Assembly (NCBI GenBank): GCA_025356715.1
Contig: JANXRU010000432.1
Span: 1 to 10,553, forward strand
Reading direction: 5' to 3'
Length of the DNA stretch: 10,553 nt
DNA from: Bacteroidota bacterium
GTDB taxonomy: Bacteria > Bacteroidota > Bacteroidia > B-17B0 > B-17BO
The notes below the pieces were generated by a model that did no database searches, was not told where the DNA came from, and worked only from the letters and a program-made list of their open reading frames with translations. Position numbers and translations under genes: made by a program. This document shows positions 1-7,899 of the stretch, in pieces. How positions within the stretch are numbered: the first letter of the stretch is position 1; every line of letters begins with the position of its first letter.

Positions 1-13
1 GGACGTTTTAGAG

Positions 14-30
14 GTGCGTTTGTAACGCAC
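14..30. repeat. Perfect hairpin upstream of the RAYT remnant (REP-like candidate)
   Basis: GTGCGTT (14-20) and AACGCAC (24-30) are perfect 7-base inverted repeats around a 3-base loop, TGT. The hairpin lies 25 bases before the start of a REP-associated tyrosine transposase remnant. Transposases of this family recognise short single-stranded hairpins beside their own genes, so this is a plausible REP-type element or element end. The link to the transposase is inferred from position; the hairpin itself is directly visible. The window starts just upstream, so the full unit may be cut. Confidence 0.55.
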
Positions 31-50
31 ATAATAAATATTTACATTTG
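20..50 (+). promoter_or_regulatory. Candidate Bacteroidota promoter for the RAYT remnant
   Basis: TACATTTG at 43-50 matches the Bacteroidota -7 element TAnnTTTG exactly. A TTG at 20-22 stands 20 bases upstream, close to the usual spacing for the -33 element. The -33 match falls in the hairpin at 14-30. The -7 box ends only 5 bases before the ATG at 56, so a transcript from it would have almost no leader. It is therefore either a leaderless start or a chance match in AT-rich DNA. Confidence 0.35.
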
Positions 51-55
51 TTTTA

Positions 56-451
56 ATGAGTGGGGATAGTTATAAAATAGCGAACCAAGAGCAACCTTAT
101 TTTTTAACTTTAACGGTTATAGATTGGGTAGATATATTTACGCGAAAAGATTATAAAATAACAATTGTTGATTCGTTAAATTATTGTGTTACAAGTAAAG
201 GGTTAGAAATTTTCGCATGGGTTATTATGAGTAACCATATTCATTTAATGGTAAGAGCTAAGGAAGGCTTTGAATTATCACACATATTAAGAGATCTTAA
301 AAAATTCACATCAAAAGCAATTATAGCTAAAATATTAGAAATAGGAGAAAGTAGAAGGGAATGGCCTTTAAATAAATTTGCATTTGAAGCAAAACGAACA
401 GTAATGATTACAAATGCAGCGGAGCGGGTAGCTATTTTAAAAATTGCCTAA
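56..451 (+). pseudogene. REP-associated tyrosine transposase (RAYT, Y1/IS200-like), frameshifted and 3'-truncated
   Basis: This is the N-terminal part of a RAYT, a single-strand DNA nuclease related to IS200/IS605 transposases. The reading frame gives 131 residues, while the family usually runs to about 180. The metal-binding HUH signature is present as NHIHLMV (His61, His63), followed by the family block with RDLKKFTSKAI and ESRREW. The family match runs to about Thr115 (base 400) and then fails. Just beyond, another frame reads NSNDYK (bases 403-420), resembling the next conserved block that normally leads into Phe-Trp, so a frameshift near 400 is likely. After that the remaining C-terminal part, including the Tyr-x-x-Asn-Pro segment expected to carry the catalytic tyrosine, is missing in all frames. 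The product should be unable to cut DNA. Hairpins flank it on both sides. Family assignment is firm; the broken state is inferred from recalled family sequence, not from an alignment. Confidence 0.75.
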
Positions 452-459
452 CACAAAAT

Positions 460-494
460 CAAAAGGCTTTTGTAACTTTTGGCCGCCAAAAGTT
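460..494. repeat. Two adjacent short inverted repeats downstream of the RAYT remnant
   Basis: CAAAAG/CTTTTG (460-465 and 467-472) is followed at once by AACTTTTGG/CCAAAAGTT (474-482 and 486-494), a perfect 9-base stem with loop CCG. The second hairpin is GC-tipped and lacks a following T-run, so it does not look like a standard intrinsic terminator. Its position at the broken 3' end of a RAYT suggests a dispersed palindromic repeat of the kind these proteins act on. That role is inferred from position only. Confidence 0.5.
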
Positions 495-567
495 TAAAAG
501 AAAAATATAAAGCCAAAAGGAATGGATAAAAGGATTTTTTTTTAAATGAGATGTAATTATAAAAGTT

Positions 568-575
568 TAAATTCG
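568..575 (+). promoter_or_regulatory. Weak candidate -7 element for the trans-sulfuration gene
   Basis: TAAATTCG matches seven of eight positions of TAnnTTTG and lies 28 bases before the ATG at 604. No convincing TTG is present at the -33 spacing. The rest of the gap from 452 to 603 is AT-rich and shows no gene. Confidence 0.25.
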
Positions 576-603
576 TGCCAACTTATTATTAAACTATATT
601 CCT

Positions 604-1761
604 ATGTCTGATTTTTCAAATCATAAATTTGGTACTAAAGCCATACACGCAGGCGCAGAACCTGATCCATCAACAGGTGCTATTATGACACCTATTTTTC
701 AAACTTCTACTTATGTGCAGGAATCGCCAGGTACAAACAAAGGTTATGGTTATGCGCGTGGTAAAAACCCCACTCGCGAAGCATTACAAAAAAATATAGC
801 AGCCTTAGAAAACGGTAAACACTGCGTTTGCTTTAGTAGTGGGATGGGAGCTACAGATGCTGTTATGCGTATGTTACGCCCAGGCGATGAAGTAATTACG
901 GGTGACGATTTGTATGGTGGTTCGTACCGTATGTTTACTAAAATTTATGAAAATTATGGTATTAAATTTCATTTCATTAATTTGACCAATGCGGATAATA
1001 TTAAGAAGTATATAAACGCTAATACCAAATTAATTTGGGCTGAAACACCTACCAATCCTACAATGCAAATTATTGACATTGAGGCTTGCTCAAAAATTGC
1101 GAAAGAACATAAGTTGCTGTTAGCAGTTGATAATACCTTTGCATCTCCTTATTTACAAAACCCGTTGGCGCTTGGTGCTGATATTGTCATGCATTCTGTT
1201 ACAAAATACTTAGGCGGACATAGTGATGTAGTAATGGGCGCTTTAATTACTAACAACGATAAATTACATGAGCAAATTTATTTTATTTTAAATAGTTGTG
1301 GTGCTAATCCTGGCCCTATGGATTGTTTTTTAGTGATGCGTGGTATCAAAACCTTGCATTTACGTATGGAACGTCATTGCTTTAATGGGCGTAAAGTGGC
1401 AGAGTATTTAAAAACACATCCCAAAGTGGAGAAAGTATATTGGCCTGGTTTTACTGATCATCCGAACCATGAGATTGCAAAAAAACAAATGCGTGATTTT
1501 GGAGGTATGATATCTATTGTATTAAAAGGTGCTGATTTAGATGCAACCTTTAAAATAGCATCGTCTTTTCATGTATTTTCTTTAGCCGAATCTTTAGGAG
1601 GAGTGGAGTCTTTAATCAATCATCCTGTAACGATGACGCATGCCTCTATACCAAAAGCAGACCGTGATAAAGCGGGTGTGGTAGATAATTTATTAAGATT
1701 AAGTGTTGGGGTGGAAGATATTGAAGATATTATTGCTGACTTAAAACAAGCTTTGGGTTAA
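604..1761 (+). CDS. PLP-dependent trans-sulfuration enzyme (cystathionine gamma-synthase/gamma-lyase family)
   Basis: A complete 385-residue cytoplasmic enzyme of the Cys/Met metabolism PLP family, at the usual length. The Schiff-base lysine is Lys201 in SVTKYLGGHSD. Other cofactor and substrate signatures are visible: YARGKNPT (Tyr50, Arg52, reaching the neighbouring subunit's phosphate), SSGMGA (79-84), DLYGGSY with the PLP-stacking Tyr104, AETPTNP (146-152), AVDNTFASP with Asp176, SLGGVESL (330-337) and LRLSVG with Arg365, which holds the substrate carboxylate. Members make cystathionine from an activated homoserine and cysteine, or split cystathionine to cysteine. Sequence alone does not settle which (metB-like or mccB/CGL-like). 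Methionine gamma-lyase is less likely because the cysteine typical of that enzyme after the Tyr-Gly motif is Gly/Ser here. No sulfur-metabolism gene is adjacent. The gene appears to be a single transcription unit, closed by the hairpin at 1788-1820. Confidence 0.95.
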   Translation: MSDFSNHKFGTKAIHAGAEPDPSTGAIMTPIFQTSTYVQESPGTNKGYGYARGKNPTREALQKNIAALENGKHCVCFSSGMGATDAVMRMLRPGDEVITGDDLYGGSYRMFTKIYENYGIKFHFINLTNADNIKKYINANTKLIWAETPTNPTMQIIDIEACSKIAKEHKLLLAVDNTFASPYLQNPLALGADIVMHSVTKYLGGHSDVVMGALITNNDKLHEQIYFILNSCGANPGPMDCFLVMRGIKTLHLRMERHCFNGRKVAEYLKTHPKVEKVYWPGFTDHPNHEIAKKQMRDFGGMISIVLKGADLDATFKIASSFHVFSLAESLGGVESLINHPVTMTHASIPKADRDKAGVVDNLLRLSVGVEDIEDIIADLKQALG

Positions 1762-1787
1762 TAGATACTAATTTTGATTGTTATTGT

Positions 1788-1820
1788 AAAAAAGAGAGAT
1801 GGATTCATTTCTCTTTTTTT
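1788..1820. terminator. Bidirectional intrinsic terminator between convergent genes
   Basis: AAAAAAGAGAGATG (1788-1801) pairs with CATTTCTCTTTTTT (1806-1819) to form a 14-base-pair stem with one G-T wobble and a GATT tetraloop. The T-run at 1814-1820 serves the plus strand and the A-run at 1788-1793 supplies the U-run for the minus strand. It lies 26 bases past the stop of the trans-sulfuration gene and 33 bases past the stop of the minus-strand gene, exactly where a shared terminator is expected. Confidence 0.8.
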
Positions 1821-1852
1821 ATAAACTGTAATTACTAATTAATTGAAATAAA

Positions 1853-3313
1853 TTATGTTGCTTTTAACAAGATTGTTTGAGTATCCTTATAGTAAGCAAG
1901 GCATTCGTAGTTTCTATTAGTAAAAGGCTTCAAGTGTTTTAAATCGGCTAATGAAAGTAAATAATAGTTGTGAGGTTTATTTAAAGAATAACGTTCTATG
2001 GGTTTCACCCAATTTAATTTCCAAATAGTTCGGTAAAAATTACTAGCAGGTTCCAATTGCCAGGTAACGCCAATACTAATAGAATCAGATGTTTCAGGGT
2101 ATTCTAACGCAAGGAGTTTCATGGCGTTTTTAGTGTTGGCATCGTAGGCCCATTCGGCATTTGAAGTTATTGAATAACTGGAATAAAAACGATAGCTAGA
2201 AAATAAGGCTATAACTACTATAGAAATGAGTAACCCGTTATTATTAAATTTTGCTATTAAGTACTGGGATAGAAATGCAACATTTAATACTACTAAAGGC
2301 AGTAAAAACAATCCAAATCTACCCATTAAATAATCGGTTTTAAAAATGGAGTGCTGTATAATAGATGCTACAGAAATTATTAAAAGTAGAAAATGAACAA
2401 CAATAAGCGCTTTGTGTTTTTGAAAAAAGATAAGTTGTTTTTGAATAATCATAGTAATGATTAATCCAAAAATAAAAAACAACATTAATCCTATTAAGCA
2501 CATTAAGATAATAAATTCAGTCTCTGAAATTGATAGTCCTTCAAACAAACAAGCTACTATAAAATGAAAAGTGTCATCTATAAAGCTTGCTTTGCCTCCA
2601 AAATCTAACACATTAAAGGTTAACAGGCGCCTAATTGGCTCATACAATACTATTAATGAAAACAAAGACATTAACCAATTCGTTACATTATTTTTGAAAA
2701 AATAAAATGGTTTTTGTTTCAAATAATAGGATTCGATCATACGAATGCCCCAAAAAGTAGCTACGGATGCTAAGTAAAAATTTAGTAAGGTCGAATTACT
2801 TAAGGTAGCTAATAAACTAGCTAAATGAAATGAAACAAGGTATTTTTTGTTTTCACAATCAAGGGATTTTATTAAATAATAAATGGCCATCATCATAAAG
2901 CCAATGGATAAACCGTAACCACGGGCTAAGCCAAAAAAATTAGTTATGCTTGAATTGGTAATTAGTAAAACAATAAACGAAATGGTTATGAGTATGTGAT
3001 TGTTTTTTAATAGTAAAAAAGAATAAATACTGTAAACGATAAATAGTAATATATTAGGTAATCTTAAAGTAAATTCAGAAGTTCCGAAAACCATTTCGGA
3101 ATATTTCATTAATAACGAATTTAAAATATGATTATTGGTATAAGAATCCTTATAAGATAGTATATCCATAAAAGATTGAGAAATATAATGCAAATAGGAA
3201 AAACTCTCATCGTGTGTAAATGATGAGCTATATGCCTTTACCACTATTAGAGTCAGAGCAGACACTCCTAATAATAGAATCAAGCTCAAACTTATATAAC
3301 GCGAAATACGCAT
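1853..3313 (-). CDS. Polytopic membrane protein, GT-C-like (GT39/PMT-type) glycosyltransferase
   Basis: A 486-residue integral membrane protein with about ten predicted hydrophobic helices (for example 5-27, 86-104, 107-124, 132-150, 265-290, 303-320, 332-352 and 358-375) and a more polar C-terminal part from about 380. Features of GT-C glycosyltransferases are visible. An acidic motif HDES (34-37) sits in the first extracytoplasmic loop, where the catalytic or metal-linked Asp-Glu is expected. NNHILNSLL (60-68) precedes FGTSEFTLRLPN (76-87), and ARGYG (130-134) begins a later helix. Such enzymes move a sugar from a polyprenyl-phosphate donor onto a protein, lipid or glycan on the outer face of the inner membrane. 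Donor and acceptor cannot be told from sequence, and there is no glycan gene cluster around it. It is divergent from the vWA gene, 127 bases apart, and ends at a shared terminator. The family call is moderately sure; the exact function is unknown. Confidence 0.8.
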   Translation of the reverse strand: MRISRYISLSLILLLGVSALTLIVVKAYSSSFTHDESFSYLHYISQSFMDILSYKDSYTNNHILNSLLMKYSEMVFGTSEFTLRLPNILLFIVYSIYSFLLLKNNHILITISFIVLLITNSSITNFFGLARGYGLSIGFMMMAIYYLIKSLDCENKKYLVSFHLASLLATLSNSTLLNFYLASVATFWGIRMIESYYLKQKPFYFFKNNVTNWLMSLFSLIVLYEPIRRLLTFNVLDFGGKASFIDDTFHFIVACLFEGLSISETEFIILMCLIGLMLFFIFGLIITMIIQKQLIFFQKHKALIVVHFLLLIISVASIIQHSIFKTDYLMGRFGLFLLPLVVLNVAFLSQYLIAKFNNNGLLISIVVIALFSSYRFYSSYSITSNAEWAYDANTKNAMKLLALEYPETSDSISIGVTWQLEPASNFYRTIWKLNWVKPIERYSLNKPHNYYLLSLADLKHLKPFTNRNYECLAYYKDTQTILLKAT

Positions 3314-3440
3314 AGGCTATAAAAATATATAAAATCTCCTTATCAATCATAATTACTATCACCAATAGTCTTTTAATAAGTTTCTAACTTGACTAACTTT
3401 CATGCTGTATCCTCCACTATTTTTAGAGTTATAATAAAAG
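3314..3440. promoter_or_regulatory. Divergent intergenic region, promoters expected on both strands
   Basis: This 127-base AT-rich gap separates two head-to-head genes, so it must hold a promoter for each unless one is read from farther away. On the plus strand TATTTTTA (3418-3425) matches seven of eight positions of TAnnTTTG and sits 15 bases before the ATG at 3441, with no good -33 element. On the minus strand I find only weak candidates. No operator palindrome stands out. Confidence 0.4.
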
Positions 3441-4820
3441 ATGTTTATAAGTCGAAATATAATTACCATTCTGTTTTTATGTATATCATTTAGGTATCAT
3501 GCACAACTAAAAAAAACAGAATCAACTTTAACCCGTGTGTTATTTGTATTTGATGCCAGTAATAGCATGCAATCCAAACATGGCTCCAAAACCAGAATTC
3601 AAGGGGCAAAGGATTTGTTTTATAATTTTTTGGATAGCCTAAATAAACAAAAAAACATACAATTTGCTTTAAGAATGTATGGGCATACTGTAAAATATCC
3701 TCCAGGTGATTGTAAAGATTCGAAATTGGTTGTGCCATTTGGTAAAAATAATACCGCGTTAATAAAAGCTAAAGTTGCCGAAGCAAAACCCACAGGCATT
3801 ACACCTATAGAGCATTCTTTAACAGAATCTGCTAATGATTTTCCTGATGCAAAAGCAGTTAATATGATTATATTAATTACAGATGGTATTGAAGAATGTG
3901 GTGGAGATCCTTGTAAAGCCCGACAAGCTTTAATGGAAAAAGGAATTGTATTTAAACCCTTTATCATTGGTATTGGCTTGTCACCCGAACAAATAAAAAC
4001 CTTTGCCTGTGTAGGTAATTTTTATGATTTTGATAATTCGAATATTTTAGGTGATATTTCTTCGATTATAAGTAAGCAAAAATTAAATAAAACATCAGCA
4101 CAAGTCAATTTATTGGACTCAAAATCATACCCATCCGAAACCAATGCTGCTATTACTTTTTATAACACCACATCGGGTAATTACACTAACAATTACATTC
4201 ATACATTAAATAGATTAAATAACCCTGATACGATGTATTTAGATGATTATCCTACTTATAAAGTAGTAGCGCATACCATACCACCCACTGAAAGTAAAGC
4301 TATTAAATTAACGCAAGGCAAACATACAATTATTCCTATTGATGCGCCACAAGGCTTTATTGAATTAAGGCGACCAGCAGGAGTATATAATTACAATGAA
4401 AAAATAAAAACGATTGTTAGGCAGTCTTCAGGTAATTTGCAAACATTGAATGTGCAACAAATGAATAGCGTAGAAAAATATATTACAGGTAATTACGAAC
4501 TGGAAATATTAACATTGCCTCGCACTTATATAAAAGATATTACGGTTGCACAAAGCCAAACTAAATTAATAGAAATTGTAAATGCGGGTATGCTTACAGT
4601 TAAAGCTCTTGATAATGGAGATGGTTGTATTTTAAAAGACACCAAACCTTTGGAATGGGTTTGTAATTTAAATACTACGACTTCGCAAGTATATTATTTA
4701 CAACCTGGTAATTATCGGATAGAATGGCGAGCTAAAACTCTCAAAGGCTCTATTTATAGCATAGAAAAACGATTCACGGTTAAGCCAGATGTTGAGGTTA
4801 AGGTTGAATTGTATAAATAA
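3441..4820 (+). CDS. Secreted von Willebrand factor A domain protein with C-terminal beta repeats
   Basis: A 459-residue secreted protein. Residues 1-21 form a signal peptide (basic MFISRN, hydrophobic core, cleavage likely before Gln22). Residues 32-213 are a vWA domain with a complete MIDAS metal site: DASNS (Asp38, Ser40, Ser42), Thr121 in TGITPIEHSL, and Asp148 in ITDGIEECGGDPC. The block with YGHTV, CKDSKLVVPFG and ECGGDPC is typical of bacterial vWA proteins grouped with the so-called Ca-activated chloride channel proteins; that name does not imply a channel here. Cys91, Cys153, Cys158 and Cys190 could form disulfides in the envelope. Residues 215-459 look all-beta and contain three related units starting near Tyr273, Tyr352 and Tyr425, each resembling small beta-sandwich (PEGA or carboxypeptidase-regulatory-like) domains. 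A role in metal-dependent protein binding at the envelope is likely; the partner is unknown. It is not a lipoprotein, since no lipobox cysteine is present. Confidence 0.9.
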   Translation: MFISRNIITILFLCISFRYHAQLKKTESTLTRVLFVFDASNSMQSKHGSKTRIQGAKDLFYNFLDSLNKQKNIQFALRMYGHTVKYPPGDCKDSKLVVPFGKNNTALIKAKVAEAKPTGITPIEHSLTESANDFPDAKAVNMIILITDGIEECGGDPCKARQALMEKGIVFKPFIIGIGLSPEQIKTFACVGNFYDFDNSNILGDISSIISKQKLNKTSAQVNLLDSKSYPSETNAAITFYNTTSGNYTNNYIHTLNRLNNPDTMYLDDYPTYKVVAHTIPPTESKAIKLTQGKHTIIPIDAPQGFIELRRPAGVYNYNEKIKTIVRQSSGNLQTLNVQQMNSVEKYITGNYELEILTLPRTYIKDITVAQSQTKLIEIVNAGMLTVKALDNGDGCILKDTKPLEWVCNLNTTTSQVYYLQPGNYRIEWRAKTLKGSIYSIEKRFTVKPDVEVKVELYK

Positions 4821-4833
4821 CTTCCTTTCATTT

Positions 4834-4880
4834 CCCATTAATAGCTTAGCATAATAAAATCATTTATTTTGCTAAATGGG
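4834..4880. terminator. Large imperfect hairpin after the vWA gene (possible terminator)
   Basis: TTAGCATAATAAA (4846-4858) pairs with TTTATTTTGCTAA (4863-4875) with a single T-T mismatch and loop ATCA. CCCATT (4834-4839) and AATGGG (4875-4880) can extend the base past a bulge. The stem is AT-rich and no T-run follows, so termination is plausible from its place 14 bases after the stop codon but not certain. The rest of the gap to 5029 is AT-rich. It holds only a weak TAnnTTTG-like site, TCTATTTG at 4907-4914, and an unsupported 38-codon open frame. Confidence 0.4.
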
Positions 4881-5029
4881 TATCAAAATTGATGTTATAT
4901 TTACCTTCTATTTGTTTTTTTGCCGATATAAATCTAAAAATATACACAAACGGAAAATATTGCGTAATAAAGGGAACCAAGTAAGCTATTAATAAATTAA
5001 ATTTACAGTCAAATTTATATAATCAAACG

Positions 5030-7891
5030 ATGAACAAAAAAACAATTATCACAGGTGCGCTAAGTCTTTTGAGTTTAACAACCATTATTGCTCAGCCTAC
5101 TTTAATAGAAAAAGTAGAAGTAAAAACTGATAAAGTAGTCATTCCTTACGAAAAATGGAAGTTGCCAAATGGCCTAACAGTGTTGATTCATGAAGATCAC
5201 TCTGATCCATTAATTAACGTGATGGTTACTTACAAAGTAGGTGCAAATCGTGAAAGTATTGGTAAATCGGGCTTTGCTCACTTTTTTGAGCACATGATGT
5301 TTCAGGGTTCTAAGAATGTAGCTGACGAAGAGCATTTTAAAATTGTATCGGGCTTAGGTGGTAATATGAACGGCTTTACTCAAAGAGATAAAACGGTTTA
5401 TTATGAAAATTTGCCATCAAATTCATTAGAAATGGCTTTGTACTTAGAGTCAGATCGTATGGGCTTTTTATTAGATTCTTTGACTAAAAAGAAATTTGAA
5501 AACCAACGCGATGCTGTGAAAAATGAAAAGTCGCAAAACATCGAAAATCAACCTTATGCAATGGCTTTTGTTGAGGTTATTAATCAAGCATTATATCCAT
5601 CAAAACACCCATATAGCTGGCCAATTATTGGTTATGTAGATGATTTAAATCGTGCAACTATAGAAGACGTTAAGAATTTCTTTTTGCGCTGGTATGGTCC
5701 AAACAATGCTATCTTAACGGTTAGTGGTGATGTTACCCCAGCAGATGTAATGAAATTAACTGAGAAATATTTTGGTAACATTAAACCTTGTCCAGAAGTT
5801 AAAAAAATGCGTGTGCCTGCTGTTACCTTAGCAACTGATAAATACGTGGCATATAAAGACAATATTTACTTACCATTAAATTTACGAGTTTACCCCACAG
5901 TGCCTCAATACCACCGTGATGAGCCTGCTTTAGATTTATTAGCTTCTATGATGGGAGATGGAAATAATTCTATTTTTTATAAAAACTTCGTGAAAAGTAA
6001 AATTGCTATTCAGGCCGCTGTTGGTCACGAATCTAGTGAATTAGCTGGAGAATTTTCTTTTCAAATTTTCGCGTATCCACCTGAAGATTTTAACTTGGAA
6101 AAATTATTTACAGATGTAGATGCCAAAGTAAAAACTACTATTGATGAGTTTGAAACAACAGGTATTACAGATGAAGCACTTCAACGTGCAAAAGCAGGGA
6201 TAGAAAGCGCCATGTATAACCAAATATCTTCAGTTGCTGGTAAAGCCGGAGTAATTTCTGAATGGGAACGTTTATTAGGGAAGTCTTCAACATTAACGGA
6301 TGAAATAGAGCGTTATAATAAAGTAACTAAAGAAGACATTGCTCGTGTATTTGCAAAATATATTAAAGGAGCTGGTGCTGCTATTTTAAATACTTATCCA
6401 ATTATGAACAATAAGGATTCTGTAAAATCAGTAAATCCATTTGCTGGAGCTACTTTTGGGCCAGATCCAGAATATGCAGGATTAACGTACACTCCAAGCA
6501 ATGATAATTTAGATAGAAAGACGCGCCCTGTAAGTGGAGCTGTAAAACCAGTAAAAACACCTGATTTTTTTAGCACTAAATTAAAGAACGGCTTAGGTAT
6601 AACTGGAACAAAAAATACAGAGACACCAAATGTGACGTTGTTTTTTACTATTGAAGGAGGAAGCATGGTATTGTCTCCAGAAATGTTGAAAAAAATGGGT
6701 GTTGGTGAATTAACTGCTTCTATGTTAAATGAAGGAACTAAGAATTTCACAACTGAAAAAATTAGTGCAGAGTTAGAAAAATTAGGAAGCTCTATTTCGT
6801 TTTCTGCTGACAGAAAAAGTACTAATATTTCAGTGGAATGTTTAAAGAAAAATTTAGACCCAACTTTGAAATTGTTAGAAGAGAAATTATTAAGTCCAGG
6901 GTTTAATGCTGAAGATTTTAAATTAGCTAAAAAACAATTAAAAGAAGGAATTAAAAGTCAATCTACTGACCCTAATAGTATGTCAAACAAAGCATTTAAT
7001 TTTGCCTTGTATGGTAACTCTGTATTAGGTAACGATCCAACAATGAATACCGTTGATAAAATTGAATTAGAAGATGTGAAAAATTATTATGCTAATTATT
7101 ATTCTCCTTCAGTGACCAATGTTGTTGTTATTGGCGATTTAGAAGAAGCTGATGTTTTGGCTAAATTAGATTTCTTAAATAAATGGCAAGCTAAGGAAGT
7201 TAAAATACTTCCGGTAGTGGAGTTGCCTGCAAACCCAGAACCTCAATTTTACATCTTTAATAAATCATACGCACCATCATCAGTTATTGCAATGGGCTAT
7301 CCTTCGGTTAAATTTGATGCAACAGGCGATTATTATAAGAATCGTATTGCTAATTATGTATTTGGTGGTGCTTTCAATAGCCGATTAAATTTGAACTTAC
7401 GTGAAGATAAAGGATACACTTATGGTATTAATTCTCGCTTCTCTGGTGATAAATATAACGGTGTTTTCAAAATTACATCTTCAGTAAAACGAATTGCTAC
7501 GGCATTATCATTAGCTGAAATCGTGAAAGAATTTAATAAATATCAATCACAAGGTATTACAGATGCGGAATTAACATTTACTAAAAATTCGTTATTAAAT
7601 GAAGAAGCTTTAAAATACGAAACGCCTTATCAAAAAGCATCTTTTTTATCGAACATTCAACGAAATAATTTAGAGAAAGATTATACTTCAAAACAAAATC
7701 AATTGTTAAAAGCAATTACTAAAGAAGAAGTAAATGCACAAATTAAAAAATCATTTGATCTCAATAAATTAACAACTGTAATTGTTGGTGATAAAAACAT
7801 GATTGAAGCACAACTTGAAAAAGCTAAAAAAGATGCAGCAAATAAGGATGTGTTAAATAATGTAAAATTGAAGAAATTATCAATTGATTAA
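5030..7891 (+). CDS. Secreted two-domain M16 (insulinase/pitrilysin family) zinc metallopeptidase
   Basis: A 953-residue peptidase with a signal peptide (1-21, cleavage likely before Gln22). The active N-terminal half (about 42-385) carries the inverted zinc motif HFFEH (84-88) in SGFAHFFEHMMFQGS, with His84 and His88 as ligands and Glu87 as base. The third ligand is probably Glu166 in VKNEKSQ, at the family's usual spacing. The second M16 half starts near residue 513 (FFSTKLKNGL) and has no HxxEH, as expected for the inactive partner domain. It does hold LREDKGYTYG (790-799), the conserved Arg/Tyr segment that helps bind substrate in the active site. The two halves form a closing chamber that degrades peptides or unfolded segments in the periplasm. 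Length is normal for the fused form; some Bacteroidota carry the halves as two genes. The TPR gene lies 69 bases downstream on the same strand, with a hairpin between. Natural substrate unknown. Confidence 0.93.
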   Translation: MNKKTIITGALSLLSLTTIIAQPTLIEKVEVKTDKVVIPYEKWKLPNGLTVLIHEDHSDPLINVMVTYKVGANRESIGKSGFAHFFEHMMFQGSKNVADEEHFKIVSGLGGNMNGFTQRDKTVYYENLPSNSLEMALYLESDRMGFLLDSLTKKKFENQRDAVKNEKSQNIENQPYAMAFVEVINQALYPSKHPYSWPIIGYVDDLNRATIEDVKNFFLRWYGPNNAILTVSGDVTPADVMKLTEKYFGNIKPCPEVKKMRVPAVTLATDKYVAYKDNIYLPLNLRVYPTVPQYHRDEPALDLLASMMGDGNNSIFYKNFVKSKIAIQAAVGHESSELAGEFSFQIFAYPPEDFNLEKLFTDVDAKVKTTIDEFETTGITDEALQRAKAGIESAMYNQISSVAGKAGVISEWERLLGKSSTLTDEIERYNKVTKEDIARVFAKYIKGAGAAILNTYPIMNNKDSVKSVNPFAGATFGPDPEYAGLTYTPSNDNLDRKTRPVSGAVKPVKTPDFFSTKLKNGLGITGTKNTETPNVTLFFTIEGGSMVLSPEMLKKMGVGELTASMLNEGTKNFTTEKISAELEKLGSSISFSADRKSTNISVECLKKNLDPTLKLLEEKLLSPGFNAEDFKLAKKQLKEGIKSQSTDPNSMSNKAFNFALYGNSVLGNDPTMNTVDKIELEDVKNYYANYYSPSVTNVVVIGDLEEADVLAKLDFLNKWQAKEVKILPVVELPANPEPQFYIFNKSYAPSSVIAMGYPSVKFDATGDYYKNRIANYVFGGAFNSRLNLNLREDKGYTYGINSRFSGDKYNGVFKITSSVKRIATALSLAEIVKEFNKYQSQGITDAELTFTKNSLLNEEALKYETPYQKASFLSNIQRNNLEKDYTSKQNQLLKAITKEEVNAQIKKSFDLNKLTTVIVGDKNMIEAQLEKAKKDAANKDVLNNVKLKKLSID

Positions 7892-7899
7892 TAGAATTG

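Noticed and set aside
604..1761. Methionine gamma-lyase as the name for the trans-sulfuration enzyme
   Set aside because: The cysteine typical of that enzyme near the PLP-stacking tyrosine is absent; the segment reads LYGGSYRMF.
3490..3967. Two minus-strand open frames (3490-3738 and 3620-3967)
   Set aside because: They lie antisense inside the vWA gene, whose domain motifs show the true frame; the antisense products match no family I recognise.
4834..4880. Riboswitch or structured RNA after the vWA gene
   Set aside because: Only one AT-rich stem is present, with no conserved aptamer-like bases; a weak terminator or chance structure explains it.
4876..4992. A 38-codon open frame with a hydrophobic start and a basic end between the vWA and M16 genes
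   Set aside because: Its ATG lies in the arm of a hairpin, no promoter or ribosome site supports it, and an open frame of this length is expected by chance.
5632..6750. Minus-strand open frames within 5632-5862 and 6394-6750
   Set aside because: They overlap the well-supported M16 peptidase on the opposite strand and have no motif or start signal.
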